This document shows, piece after piece, positions 23,484 through 42,275 of a stretch of DNA of 64,000 nt; position 1 is the first letter of the stretch, and every line of letters begins with the position of its first letter. This DNA is from Gigantopelta aegis. Its lineage: Eukaryota; Mollusca; Gastropoda; Neomphalida; Peltospiridae. Below the pieces are notes generated by a model. That model worked only from the letters and a program-made list of their open reading frames with translations. It searched no databases and was not told where the DNA came from. Position numbers and translations under genes: made by a program. The DNA lies in assembly GCF_016097555.1 (NCBI RefSeq), contig NC_054706.1, positions 53,271,793 through 53,335,792 of the forward strand. The letters are read 5' to 3'.

Positions 23484-23873
23484 TTAAAGGGACATTCCTG
23501 ACTTTGCTGCAATTTTTAAGATGTTATCGACTAACCGAGACTTGTTAACGATTGTAATTACATATCAAATATATGTTTCTGCATAAAATATTAGTGGCTA
23601 TATATTAAACGTGTTTCTGACCGTTGTAATATTTGTACTAGGTTAAATTTCATTTTATTTCGTAAAAACTATTTTTTCGTACGTACGAAATTATTTGAAG
23701 ACAAAATCCAGTTTCGGCTTCTTACAAATATTGATATGACCAGAAACACATTGGATATACAGACACTGATATTCTAAACCAGAAAACATATTTAATATAC
23801 AAGTTTAATCGTAGAACTATTTTATTAGTCTGAAACATCTAACAATGCAGCAAACTCAGGAATGTCCCTTTAA
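23484..23873 (+). mobile_element. TTAAAGGGAC family-1 MITE
   Basis: TTAA at 23484 and 23870 bounds inverted ends AGGGACATTCCTGACTTTGC and GCAAACTCAGGAATGTCCCT. The interior has a self-complementary CGTACGTACG core and GATATGACCAGAAACACATT. About 390 bp, no coding capacity. Further copies lie at 28606-29309, 35608-35991 and 54280-55454. Confidence 0.85.
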
Positions 23874-24512
23874 CGTATACTACAACTGAAAATAATTGGT
23901 CAATAGAATCCCAAAAAGTTTAAACGGCCATATGTAGGCCTAATTTTAATCAAAACGTTCGGCCTAAAATTTTATTTTTTGTCAAAACGGCAGAGCCGGT
24001 TTATTCTAGTACATATTGTAGCACATGTAGCACGTGTTACAGACTCGTGCTTCAGGGGCCCCCGCGGTGATGTGTACATTTATTTTCCCCAGGTCATTTT
24101 TCCCCCTCTACCACTATCGGTTCTTTTGTAAATACTTTCACATTTTCATACACTGGTGGATTTATATGCAAATATAACTGGTAAAATGCATTTACCGGAT
24201 TATGTATCGACGAAAACCAGTGCTTTCCTACTTACATCATGGAAAACATATGGTGGAAAGAAAATAATGAATATCGGCAGATTTCTTGTTTTATTTTAAA
24301 ACAAAAAAGTATCAAAAGATTAGATACATGTGAATTAAATAACTCCATAATCGACAATAATTGCGTCTAAATACTAATTAAATGTTAATGTGACAAGGGG
24401 TAACAAAATGACTTCCGTTTTTATACATACTTGCTTTTTGCTTCCTGTTTCCGGTATAGGCTGCATTCTACAAGAAATTAGTGTAAAAGGTAAAATGATC
24501 AGTTGATAAGAT

Positions 24513-29524
<5,012 letters not shown>

Positions 29525-30290
29525 AAAGTGAATTTCATCTGTACTGAGCTCTAGTCAGGTTAAAAGTCCATGAAGTTGAAGATGATGAACTTGAAGGAGG
29601 AGTAATATTAGCTTACCAGATACAGTTGTGTGTCCAAGACAGTATGAAAAGGAATGAATGAATGAATGAATGTATTAAGATAGGACCTTGTCTCAATCCA
29701 TTTTAGCTAGACAATCTGAATTTGGACATTACCAATTGAATCCAACTCAAACACGCATTCCTTTCTTTTTCATCGACACATTAAAATGAAGTCATAAAAT
29801 GTTTATTTTTATCACATATCACACATGTATTTAAAAAGTAAATTATGTAAAAATATATTTACATAGAATTGATGCTTACATCATTATATCAAGCAGACCA
29901 TTAAATTTTTGTCAGATTTGTTGATTGTGTAACTATTCTTGTTATAAATTATTTTCAGTAGCCATTCCAAGTGTCGAAGGCCACAAATATCTGTTGTTAC
30001 TCCATACTTGTTAAGTTGGCTATTTTTTGTTTTTGTTTAGGTCATCATGCTATATATAAAATGGTGGCATTGACAAGTCGCTGTATATCTGTTTATTCGC
30101 ACATTCCTGCTGTATCGGTCAGATGATCTACCATATATGAATTGGCTGACATTTGTATACATGCTATAATTATTTATTAGTGGAGTTTTATTATCATTAC
30201 TGCCAAGTTTTATTATTTACTATTATATTGTGATATGTGTCTGTGATAAGTAATGTAAACTGTATTCAATAAATGATGAGGTTCTCTGTT
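29525..30290 (+). other. ARL16 3' untranslated region with poly(A) signal
   Basis: AT-rich sequence without frames leads to AATAAA at 30268-30273, the first well-placed signal before the flanking AT/TG repeats. Cleavage would be expected some 10-30 bases later. Confidence 0.65.
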
Positions 30291-30360
30291 AAAGATTTGT
30301 TTTTTTCTTTGGAAGATGAATGTCATTGGTTAAAGAAATTAATATATTTTGGACAATGCT

Positions 30361-30409
30361 ATATATATATAATAATATATATGTATATATGTGTGTGTAT
30401 ATGTATATA

Positions 30410-30469
<60 letters not shown>

Positions 30470-30503
30470 CACACACATGTACATATGTATATATATATAT
30501 ATA
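30361..30503. repeat. AT/TG compound microsatellite
   Basis: Alternating AT and TG runs form the landing site of the Tc1/mariner element, whose TA target is part of the AT run. Confidence 0.95.
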
Positions 30504-31995
30504 CTCTTCAAAAGAAGAAACGCAAAACCACATTGTCGTAACATTTGGAGAATTGATTTAATTATTGAATGGTGAGTCCGATAATTACCAAATGTTGCAG
30601 GATTGTTCACAATTCACTCTAGTCCATTGTGAGTAAGTGATAGGACACACCACCAAGGTCAAGGTCATCTGGAGTCAATACCGGGTGTGGCCTCCGCGTG
30701 TGTTGACAACTGCCTGGCACCGCCTGCCCATTGAAGCAACCAGAGTACGGATGACGTCCCAGGGGATGGTGGCCCACTCGGCCTGCAAGGCTGCTGCCAG
30801 CTCGGGCAGGGTCTGGGGCTGTGGTTGTCGCTGTCGGAGGCGTCGGTCCAACTCGTCCCATAGATGCTCAATTGGGTTCAAATCCGGTGATATCGATGGC
30901 CAAGGAAGGACATTAATGTTGTTGTTCTGTAGGAAAGCCGTTGTGAGACGTGCTGTGTGAGGCCTGGCGTTGTCATGTTGGAACACTGCGTTGGCGTTGG
31001 CCATAACTGGAACGATGTGTGGCCGGAGGATCTGGTCAATGTAGCCCTGTGCATTCAGGTTGCCCTGCACGTGGACCAGGTCAGTTCTGCCAGTGTGTGA
31101 GATGGCTGCCCACACCATGACACTACCCCCGCCGAATCTGTCCACTTCCTGCACGCAGTTTGCTGCATAACGTTCACCACGACGCCTATACACGCGACAT
31201 CTTCCATCATGACGTCGGAGCAGAAATCGGGACTCGTCACTGAACCACACCTGTCTCCATCGCAGTTAAGGCCATTGTCGATGAATCTGGCACCACTGCA
31301 GTCGGAGTCGACGGTGTTGTGGTGTTAAGATGACACCTCGAACTGGACGTCTGGTACGAATTCCTACCTCACGTAGGCAGTTCCGTACGGTCTGGTCGGA
31401 TATCCTGCACAAACCTGGTATTGCTGCGGCTGTGGAGGTGGCAGTAGTCAATCGTTCCCGAAGGTGGCGTACCCGGATGTAGCGGTCCTGCCCGGGGGTA
31501 GTGACCCGTGGTCGACCGGATCTAGGGAGGTCACGTGTTGATCCATGTTGCTGGTAACGGTCCCAGTCTGGAGATGGTGCTTGGGGACACATGGAATGCC
31601 CTGGCAACGGCCGTTCTGGATTCGCCTGCGTCTAGTCGGCCGATGGCATTGTTTCTCTGCGGTTCACTGAGACGTGGCATGTCCTGGATTGTCAACTGTC
31701 GGCCAGATACAGAGGCCAGGCAAGCGAACACCCTGCACTTTTATACTGTCGGTGTTCATGTTGCACGTGCAGACAACGCACGTGCAGTGGTGACATGGTT
31801 TGCACGTGGCTGCGTTTTTGCGAATATTCACATTTTGGAACTTTATTGTACAGTAGCTGCGTTTTATCGAATGTAACCGTGGGAATGTGTTTGGGACAAG
31901 CAATGACCTTATATTCACAAAGCATGAACCGGTAGGAAACATAAAATCGGAGTTATAACCCAATTGTACCCTTTTGCGTTTCTTTTTTTGAAGAG
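30504..31995 (-). mobile_element. Tc1/mariner (DD34E) transposon, defective
   Basis: Terminal inverted repeats of about 24 bp start CTCTTCAAAAGAAGAAACGC on the left and CTCTTCAAAAAAAGAAACGC on the right (reverse strand). TA dinucleotides flank both (30502-30503, 31996-31997). The 1,492-bp length and the single transposase between the TIRs fit the Tc1 group. The TIRs are well preserved although the gene is broken. Confidence 0.95.
30675..31680 (-). pseudogene. Tc1-type transposase, one frameshift and one stop
   Basis: An N-terminal HTH starts MPRLSEPQRNNAIGRLDAGE. A 1-base loss near 31564 shifts the frame just after the STISRL helix, and the next frame carries the second HTH and the GRPR hook (DLPRSGRPR). 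An in-frame TAA at 31266-31268 precedes the catalytic part: VWFSDESRF (first D), FQHDNARPH (second D) and SPDLNPIEHLWDEL (E). Thirty-four residues lie between the last two, hence DD34E. The total length of about 335 codons is normal for the family. It cannot encode an active enzyme as read, though the TIRs could still be mobilised by a related transposase. Confidence 0.94.
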
Positions 31996-34196
31996 TATAT
32001 ATATGGTAGAGTATTGTAAAATTGAGAGTATTGTAAGTTCGAGACTTGTTGATTTTCATTATTTTTGCTAATAAAAACATCAGAAGAGACATCAAGAGGT
32101 TATGAACAAGTTTCACAGAAATAATGCAATACAAACTGGTTTAACCAGAACAAAATGTTTGTTTACATATTTTTTAACCGTTTTCACCCCGGAAACAAAA
32201 CCCCGCATTATCAAAAATACAGAAGTAGACAAAAATGGTTTGGGTTGGATGGCAAAAATTACAGCTTTCGGTCACGTGACACATTGGGAGGTACTCTGTA
32301 AGGCCACGATAAAGTAATTAAATGGGTACTAAGAGAGTTGGAGGTCTTAACAAATAAACAGCAAATAAAGCACCGACAGATTACTTGAGAGTGGGTTCTA
32401 ATGCCAGAAATTCTGCTTTTAATGTATACTTCACCAAAGATCAGGAGAGGTGATCGATTCTTTTGCCCTCACTGTAGGTCCAGTAGTGAAAATGATGAAC
32501 AGTAAATTACATGTTCCATATTGATTGTCAGTTTCTAGAGTTGTCACCATTTAAAATTTTATGTTTCATTATTCGTTTTATGAATGCTACTGTCCTTTTC
32601 ATCAGTTGGTTAAAAAAAAGTAGGGTTTAAAAAAAAGAAAAGAAAAAAAAAGAAGATTTATATATATATATATAGTGGGTACCCCCCCCACTATAAAATC
32701 CTGGCTACGCCAATGGATGTATATATATATCTTAATAATAATTGTTTGACGGTACGATGGCCATAACTGTTAATTGCTCCAGAACTAAACATTTCTTTTA
32801 AGTGACCTCAGTTGAATGTCACATCATAGAAAGTAACGGGGTTTACCTTCGACTTTACAATAATCTTAACTGGATGCAATTTGTTTTAGGTGGAGTGTTT
32901 GAAACGGCGTTTATTATGTCAGCAATGTTCCAATGGACTTTATTTTTATTTGACTTTACTATAAACATATTTATGTACATGTAAGTAACATTTTTATTGT
33001 TGTCAGTTTAAAATTATGGTCCTACCGGTCATGTCAAACCTTAGGGTCTCGAAATATATATGTACATATATACTTTGTATGGTAGTGATTTAGGGGCCCA
33101 ATCCAAACACTAGGTATATTTCTTCTGGGACCTTAAAGATTATAATACCGGGTATATATATATATATATATTTTTTTTTTTGGACAATAATTCAACTAAT
33201 TATGAACACATCGAACATTTTTGTAACAAATGACAAACTCTAATGAAATTTGATTTTGATTTTATTATCTTAAGCCATCTACTAAGGTAGATAACTTGGT
33301 TCAACATAGCAACATACTGCAATCTTCAACTAATCTGAAAATATTATTTTGCAAAGAAATGGCAACATAGTACATGTAGTTGAAAACACTATTGATATGT
33401 ATACCCCTCCTCCATTAAAGTGAGTGAATAAAGGGTAATACAGTTGTATGATCATAATTATTATTTTTAGCTACTTATGAATGTATGTACTGCAATCAAT
33501 CTAATGAACTTTATTATTCATATTGTGGGTGTGTTTTCTGTGAAGGTTTTTTGTATTAATTAATTCAAATAAAATCTATGGGTAAATATATTTATAATGA
33601 AAAACACGACACATTTACCAATGCCCTATTAATTATTAGCACTTTTGTTTTCTTCACAAAAAAATGAAATTCATGACTGAAAATAATATGTATAAGACTT
33701 GCATGAATGTGAATCTTAATTCTACAAACACAGCAGTTAATTACAAACAGAAAACGAACAATGAATTATCTTCAGAAATGCAATGAATTATATTGATGAG
33801 GTAGAAATAAAAATATGTTGAAATTAAACTAAAATATGAAATAGAAGTTGCACAAATATTACACAATTTTAATTTAGTTGATCTACAATGAAAGTTTTTT
33901 CAAATGAAAACCTGAAAAGAGAGAAAAATGTGTCTAATGCCTCAATCTGCAATTCACATAGAAAGCCTTTAGGTTATTCTTGTTAAAAATGGAATATAAA
34001 CATTTGTCCTGGGCATTATAAACTTTTTAATAATTTGAAATGAGTATGATACACCATCTGATATCAATATATGATTTTATTAATTTTTTTAAAACATGGG
34101 GGAAATGGTGAGGTACATATTAACAGATACCATTATTATGTACTAGCAGCAAATTTATGGGAAAAATAATTTTTCATTTAAAAAAAAATCAGAATA

Positions 34197-34411
34197 AAGT
34201 TGTGTGTCCACTTGTTTGTATGCAGATGCAGACACGGCTAAATTTCCACACAGTGAAATAACATGACTGTGTCCATTTATCCGGTGCAGTGTGTGGTCCG
34301 GTGTATGGCTGCAGAACTCCACTGGTAAAGCTCTACTGGTAACTGCTTAAATAGACATGCACAAAACATGTTCATACCCACACTGCATACATATAAGTGG
34401 ACACACAACTT
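34197..34411. mobile_element. 215-bp MITE with 29-bp inverted ends
   Basis: The left end AAGTTGTGTGTCCACTTGTT and the right end read in reverse, AAGTTGTGTGTCCACTTATA, match in about 26 of 29 bases. The interior has no frame. It is a single copy in this window. Confidence 0.8.
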
Positions 34412-35607
34412 GAGTGATCTTACTAGGAAAATAAAGAGGCAGAATCAACGACATTGAATCACATTTTCTACCTGATCTACCAGTAAAGAAGACAGTTTAA
34501 TAATAATAATACTCTTATGAACAGTTTTACAAAGATAAAATGAACAGTTTTACAAAGATAAAATGGCACAAATATGGAACAAATGTGAAAAATTCAGAAG
34601 TTAAACATAATGGGAAATAATGCCACACAACTGACATGTAGAACATGTAGCTATATTCGTTTTGATACACATTTCACTAATATATTAAATTATAGTACAA
34701 TTAAAATTGTGTACACAAATATGCACCAACTGCCACAAAAGAAGGCAAATGAAACCCCCACCCCACCTTAAATATTTGTACAAAAAACAAACATAAAAAT
34801 TGTTTTAGTCCATTCCACGACTAAATGACAATCAAGGATCTTTATTTAGCACACATTAAATATATGTTGAATTTTTTTAAATTCAGTTAATATACATATT
34901 CATGTGTATATTTTTAAATCATATAATAGATAGTGGATCCAATGTGTTGAAAGTAAGTGATATTTTTCAGATGACATACTTTCAGAAGTTGATAACTTTG
35001 CAAATTAGATGCAAATTAAATTAAATTAGTCAGGTGATGGCACTATGATTATTGACATGTAAGCAAAGATACTATGGCAACACTCAAAAAAAAAAAAAAA
35101 ACAGTTCAACAGCAACTTTATATTGAAAGCTATCCAGTGTTCTGAAACCCCCAACGTCATGCACTAGATTATTTTTATGTAAAGATATTAAGAATGATGT
35201 CATGCAAAGTTGACGTAACTCCCATTAAAACGGACACAATGTGACATACATCATTTGAATATCAAGTAATGGTTGGCTGGAATTAAAGTTGCTTATACAG
35301 ATTGCAAAAACATTTTGTATTAAGCTTAAGATTATATCATAAAGAGATTATTACCCTCTTGTGTTTCGGCATCGTCAATATCATATACATGTATCAGGAA
35401 TAAAAATAATGTATTATGCTCACCAAAGGCTTGCATAATGCAATTTTTATTCCTAATATATGTTATCGATAATAGCAAAACACACTCTTGTAATAATCTC
35501 TATATACATGTACATACAGTAGAATCTTATTGGGTTGAACTCAGAAGGGTCGAATAAACTGTACTGCTCAAACCAAAAACGAAGTCCCTAGTTACACTTA
35601 CACAATG

Positions 35608-35991
35608 TTAAAGGGACATTCCTGAGTTTACTGCACTTTTTAAAATGTTATCGACTAACAAACTTTTTAACGATTGTAATTACATATCAAATATATTTTT
35701 CTGCATAAAATATTAGTGGCTGTGTATTAAACATGTTTCTGATCGTTCTCATATTTGTACTAGGTTAAATTTCATCTTATTTCCTAAAATATAGTTTTTT
35801 CGTACGTACGAAATTATTTGAAAACAAAATCCAGTTTGGGCTTCTTACCAATATTAAGATGACCAGAAATACATTGACTATACAGACACTGATATAATAT
35901 ATAAACAAGAAAATATATTTAATATGCAAGTTTAATCGTAGAAATATTTTATTAGTTTTACAATGCAGCAAACTCAGGAATATCCCTTTAA
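35608..35991 (+). mobile_element. TTAAAGGGAC family-1 MITE
   Basis: TTAA bounds ends AGGGACATTCCTGAGTTTAC and GCAAACTCAGGAATATCCCT. It closely follows the 23484-23873 copy, including the CGTACGTACGAAATTATTTG centre. Confidence 0.85.
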
Positions 35992-36859
35992 CAGAATGGT
36001 TAGATCGAACTACCCGATGGGTTGAACACTTTCTCGGGCAATGACGGGGTTCGAGCCAACAGGATTCCACTGTATGTACTACTATATGTATGCTGAAATA
36101 AAGTAGTTATGTATTTATTGTTGTAAATAAAAAGCATTCAGAATGTATTCATCACTGCAATGTGTAACTGACTTCTAAAGCATACAATATTTATCTCTTC
36201 ACTATTTTCTGTTGGTCAAATGAAATCAAAAACGAAATTTATCGAACCATTTATCAGCTAGTAATCATATTATACAAAGTACCAGTAGCACTTAGAATTC
36301 AAAATAAAGGCTTGATCAAAATTATCACATATTGCTGGATATTTGTGTTTCTGTACAATAATGACATTTTTATTTTAACATTTGTGAAACAAACATGAAC
36401 GTGTCATCAATATAATAACTAACAGAACTATACACAACAAAACCAAAACAAAACAACCAAATAATAATATAAATGGAATGCATAGCATACGCATGTAATG
36501 TGTATATATTTGTCAAAACAGAATCTGAAATTATATTTACATTCCCAACAAATACAAATTGAAAATACATAAAATGAAAGCATGTGCCCATTGCAACGAT
36601 GAACTATGTAAATCTACTAAATGTTCACATGCACATTTCTTTAGCTTAAAGCGGTCTGGATAATGTTTGGACAAATGTATTTGAATAGGTGAATCAATAA
36701 TTATTTTAAGGTCAGTGATTATCAAGTCAGCATTATTAGATAACTATAATGTTATTCAGATGACTGAATACATCTTGAGGTCCAACCTGAATAGTGTGAA
36801 TAGCATAATTATAATCTGTCACAATTTATTATTTTTTAAATCAATACTGAACTATTCTA

Positions 36860-36940
36860 AAAGAATGTATGGGGTGTTACAGGTATTTCACTAGTTTATA
36901 AGTATTGCTTCATGTTAAAACGTGGAAGTTTTGATATTAC

Positions 36941-36977
<37 letters not shown>

Positions 36978-37282
36978 ATTTCATAATACACTTCTTGATC
37001 TTAATCATTCATAATGTATTTCTTGACATTAAAACAATGATTTTGACATGAGGAAATATAATGCACTTGTGATAAAATAGTGCCATATAGAATGTATGGG
37101 GTGTCATTTTACTATTTTATCAGTATTGCTTCATGTTAAGACAAGGACGTTTTGATACAAACAAAGAAGAAAAGATTTCATGATACACTTCTTGATCTTA
37201 ATCATTCTTATTGCATTTCTTGACATTAAACCAAGGAATTTTGACATGAAGAAATATAATGAAATTATAATAAAATGGTGTC
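36860..37282. repeat. Direct duplication, about 233-bp period
   Basis: GAATGTATGGGGTGT, TATTGCTTCATGTTAA, ACACTTCTTGATCTTAATCA, TTTCTTGACATTAAA and GAAATATAATG occur in order twice (from about 36864 and 37091). The first copy holds the C35 run; the second has an A-rich stretch there. Confidence 0.85.
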
Positions 37283-40200
37283 ACATAGAAGTGTAACTGA
37301 ATTTTTTTTATGATCAGTAATTTGAAAATAGTACTTTCCTATTTGTAATACATATTATTTTAACCACAGTGATTGGATGGTTGAATAACTAAAAAAATAT
37401 GTACACATGATGTACATGTATATATTATTTATATGTATGAAAATTAACAAATGGAATGGATAATTTAAGCAGCTGTGACAATTGATATGGTTAAAATATA
37501 TATGTATCTTAAATACATTGCACAAAACCAACTTCTAATGGATATCAATATTTATTTTCAGGACCGTATTAAAATCTAGTCTTATAGAGAAATTACACTG
37601 TTAAATGATATGTATACTCATTCAAACAAGTAAAAATATAGCAAAGTTTTATTTGACCTCACAACCAACCTAATTAAAAAGTCTGATATTTTTTTTTTAA
37701 CTGTTTTAAGTTCATCCTATACATTTCTATTTTCATAGTATATTTTTTTTTTTTTTATCATTATTATTTGGGGGGGGGGGGGGGGGGGGAGGTTAGGCTC
37801 CAATTTAATTTTAATACTATGGTTCTTGGACAAGAAAAAGGCAGGAGGATGTGGTATTTAGGCATGAATCCAGTGAACATTTATATAGTAAATTACTATA
37901 TTTTTCTAATATATGTCATAAAACTGCCCTAATTATTTGTGATTTGTTTGACTAAATGTACATACATATACCAGTATGCTTGATAAACACATTTTTGTTC
38001 TACAATGATAGGAAAAAAGGCCTAAAACATTCTCCTAGAATATTGTGAAAATTAATTTCATTAAAATAATACTGTCATGCATGGTATGCTTTAAGTAACA
38101 CCAGCTGTAATCAACACAACCAAATGATTTATTACATTACTCATTAAGGAGAACTGGTCATGTGGTTTCAGCATCAGATTTACAATTCTGTTATACATCT
38201 GCCATTATGTTAATAAAATAAACAATTCATAGGATTTTTTCTCTCTAAGAAAGCATGTAATGTTATTTGGTTATAACAAATAAAAAAATTAATATTTAAA
38301 ATATGCATTTTACAATATTTGCCCTCAAACCATCTTAAATTCTCCAACATCTAATAAGCCTACATGTATGTGGAACTGATTTTTAACTCTGATGAAGATC
38401 TTGGCTTGTTTTAACAAGCTGTTTAACCAAGTCTATAAATTTTAAACTTTAAAAAAATCAGATGTCCATTTCTCTTTACATATGAGCAGATTGAAATAAG
38501 GAATGCATTATTTATAGTCAAAATAATAAACTTCATCATGGAAATCATTGCAACAGATTTCCTAAAACATATTTTTCAATTCATTCATAAGTTATGTACT
38601 AAGATAAGAACTAGGCCATTCATTAGAAAATATGGGTCCAAACAATAAATGTCCTTAAAAAACAAAAATTGCATTGCTACTTTTACTTTGTATCCTATTA
38701 AAAGGTTGGTAACACCGATTCCAAAATTATTTTTTTGTTGGCAACAAAACTGTTTACTGGGTAAAGAAATTTAACATCTTCTTTTTTCACAACTTAAAAA
38801 AAATAATACTGACTGATAATTTTTGTAGTACATTGTGATCTCCCTCATACATGAAATATCAATTTAAAGACATCTGATGATAACCTAGATGCCAAAACCA
38901 CACCATCTAATGGAATTAGCATGGCTGAAATTGACTGCTCTGTGACAGAAATAACAATCTGAAACTGATTGATTTTTTATGATGTATAAGTTAACTGCAA
39001 GTGCTGTAAATCTATTTTAGGTAAACAAGAAGTTTAAATATTTATTAAACTGTTGAGAATATGTAAGAAATAGAGTACTACACTCATGTTCGTAAATATC
39101 ATTTATCTCATAATATGTACTCCTTTTAAAATATCTCAACTCACTTTTGCTCATTACAGACAATGTCTCTTCTGATACAACTCGTGAGATAAATGGTTAT
39201 CTAATGACCACTCGTGTAGTATTCTTTATAACAAGGATACATGTTTTTGGAATGTTATTTATATAAATATACACCAAACAATAGAAAGGTTCAACAACTT
39301 AACTAAAAAGCTTAGAATATCGGAAAATAAAAACAGAAATATCACTCTATATATGAGGTCAAAACTAAAATCACAAACGAACAAGAAGAACCCACAAAAA
39401 CAAATAATAATACATACATGTAAATATACACAATATATAAAACAATCAAAAACTGTAAAATATTCATGAAGTAATTAATGCACTTGTCATGCCCTTGCAA
39501 ATATAAATTACAACAGTATTTACATAATCTATTGATTATAACATGATTTCAGAATATATTTACAAACAATGATATGTATAAGCTGTACAATTATTTTTGA
39601 ACAAGATTTAGAAATTCACAATTTTCCTACATTATCTACAAATCAAGTTTGAATGAATGTCAAAAATGAGTCTCACTTCACATTTAACAATATCTACAAA
39701 GCCATGAAAATTCACATTTGGCTGCCATTTTCATGATTTAATTAAGCTTTCAACCTTCCAGTAGAAAATTTAAAATGAAAATGGCTATTTAAAAATATAA
39801 CCTTTCAACTTAATACAGAGGTAAAAATCCTGTTTTAACTGGGATGGTAACTGGCACTATTCAAATATTTGTTTTTAGGTTGACCACAAGTAAACGATGC
39901 ACTGGAATGATACATTTTTCATGAACACTTATTTATATAATATATATTCCTTAAGGTAACACACCACCATTTGTTGTGTTGTTACTTGCTGTAGCAGCTT
40001 AAAATAGTCCAGTTTAGGAAATACATGTCGTTCCTGATATGGTTTTTGAAATTGTTCTTTGATGATTATACGTAGGCTGACCTCTGTAGTATTTAAATAA
40101 CCCATTGGTTTGAAGTAACTAGTTACATGTAGTACTAACTGATAACAACTGTGCATGTGGTATGGTGCCACTTGTGTAACAGCAACATGAGGCGGTGGTC

Positions 40201-40782
40201 AGGTATAGGGCAATCCGATTAAAATTAGCTTTACTGGTCTACCAGTAGATCTAACAGCATTGTGTTGACTCCCCAGTCCAGGTGACATTTCACCTATAAA
40301 TAACAATTTAAATATCGACCAATTACACTTCACCTTCTATAGCGTTATTCGGGAGCATACAAATTCTAAAAATATCGGGCGAAACTATTTATACAATAGG
40401 CGAACCTGTTGGTCTATTTCAACATTAACAAACAGGGGGAAAAAGTGCAGTAATAAACTCTGGATTGTATACTAGTATAAACAGATTTTATGGCTATACC
40501 ATCATGGTTTTTTTTCCGTCTTGAAACAAACTTTATATAAAATTTTATATTGAAATTAGTTTCTGGCATACTTCGTAATTCACCTGAATCATTTCGTATA
40601 CCCTCGGCATAATCCCGAATGTTTTCAAATTCTTTTCAAATCACTGGCATGATTTTGCAAGTAAGGTTTTGATCGACTGAATGAAAGGTCAACTGGACAT
40701 GAGCTCCAATGGGGTGCTGTTAGATCCACAGGTAATAGTAATTAACCAGTGGAGCTAATTTTAATTAGATTGGGTATAGGGG
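40201..40782. mobile_element. Inverted-repeat element, about 580 bp
   Basis: The left arm starts GGTATAGGGCAATCCGATTA and continues AAATTAGCTTTACTGG, AGATCTAACAGCA. The right arm in reverse reads CCTATACCCAATCTAATTAA, AATTAGCTCCACTGG, GGATCTAACAGCA. The arms run about 85-100 bp. No frame is seen between them. Confidence 0.7.
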
Positions 40783-41558
40783 CCATTAATTGAACAATTT
40801 TGTAGTCAACCTATGTTGATTTTTTACATGGTACTTGTCAGTCGAGAGCACTTCCTAAAATGAATAGTCACATGACCTTCTCAACAGTGTTGTATTTTTC
40901 ACAGAATATATTCTGACATAGAAATTGTATTGAACCATAACATCTATTTAATTTGAATAAATATAAATAATTAGATTTTAAACAGTTCTCTTAACATTTA
41001 CTTAATGTACTACATAAAATTGGAAACAACCCACCAAATCCTATAATTTGTCAACCTTGCATTCTGTTGAAGATGGGGCTTCATGGCAATACACAATTTA
41101 CACTGAACATATTATCTGTGGCATGTGTTCGTGACTACTTGTATGTAATCTCAAATGCTGGCATTTTTTTTAAATGACAAAGATGACGAATACATCACAA
41201 ACTTTATGAAACATTCCTATCAGATTTTTCTGTTGTAAATTTAATATAATCACTAACAGTAAGATGTTGAAACAATATTACTGAAGAAAAAAAGGTCACC
41301 TACAGCATTATTTATGTTATCATTTTTATCCAGAAGTACATGACACTGTATGATAATGACCTTCACTACGTTATTTGATGCCATGTTGGATACTACCACT
41401 TCCTATGTCAATACATTTAATTCTTGTCAGGGAACAGAACGGGCAGCATATTCCAGGACAGCATTCAAAAGTATTCAAGATGGAAGAACAGGTTGTAAAC
41501 AAATATGTGCTTAACAACCGGCAACCAGCTAACATTAATGTCGCTGCTAGATCATTTT

Positions 41559-41739
41559 TAGGGCTAGCTCTGGTACTCGCCAACTTCACCAACTGCAAAT
41601 TTTAAAAACAATTGACAAATTTTATTTTAATTTGACAAATAAATTTCTTGTAATAATTGTTATTTTATTAAAAAATAACTGTGAGTTTGTAATTTTTGAA
41701 TTTTAATAGATGATTTGGCGAAATGTTTTACTCACCCTG
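41559..41739. mobile_element. GGGCTAGCTCTGG MITE, copy 1
   Basis: It shares AACTGCAAATTTTAAAA, TTTTATTTTAATTTG, GTAATAATTG, AAAAATAACTG and TGATTTGGCGAAATGTT with 63740-63930. Ends near TAGGGCTAGC and CACCCTG suggest a small hAT-like element. An open frame across it is incidental. Confidence 0.6.
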
Positions 41740-42204
41740 CTTTAAAAGTTACATGTTTGGACTTCATTGTATTATTTACTTAATTTTTCTATAGGGTACT
41801 GCATCCACAGTCTCCTCCTTCAAAACATAATGTACAACCTACAGGAGCCTACTTTGAAAAGAAGCAGACTCATTTTTAATATACATGTTAAATTTTGATT
41901 TATGGAAACAACACTAAACTTATTCTATTTCAACAGGGTAAAATAAAAAAACACAGTACTGGTTAAACAGTAAACTAAAATAATGATTTAAAAACAAGTT
42001 ACGCATTCCTTAGAAAACAAGAGCACCAATGTGCAAAATGTCTCGTTGTCAATTAACAAGTTACAAAATACAGTTTACGTTACAAGCTGTCACAGTCCCC
42101 CCAAAATCTTACAAAGGTTCCATGCTTATCAAACTTTAAAGTCCAGACTCATGTCTCACAAACAATATCTTGTGACTCTAATGTCATGGTAGTGCAAGCA
42201 AATT

Positions 42205-42275
42205 GCATGAATGAATGTTTAGCGACAACCCAGCACAAATATACACATCAGCTATTGGGTGTGATGCCATTAGAG
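42205..42275 (-). repeat. SINE type 2 tail fragment
   Basis: GAATGTTTAGCGACAACCCA and CATCAGCTATTGGGTGTGAT are the antisense view of the SINE tail. No head was found. Confidence 0.5.

Larger units (their letters stand above)
22482..24512. promoter_or_regulatory. Divergent interval between HGS and ARL16 starts
   Basis: It must contain the promoters of both genes. Near ARL16, ACTTCCG (about 24411) and TTTCCGG (about 24449) resemble ETS sites, usual in TATA-less housekeeping promoters. Near HGS, the stretch 22620-22700 is richer in CpG. The middle is occupied by a SINE (22915-23225) and a foldback element (23484-23873), so the two promoters may now be physically separate. No TATA box is evident. 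Start sites cannot be placed from sequence alone. Confidence 0.55.

Noticed and set aside
30637..30960. Plus-strand frame over the Tc1 element
   Set aside because: It is antisense to the transposase catalytic region, whose motifs are clear on the minus strand.
41371..41605. Overlapping frames on both strands
   Set aside because: They overlap the small element at 41559-41739, have no recognisable domain, and show no splice partners.
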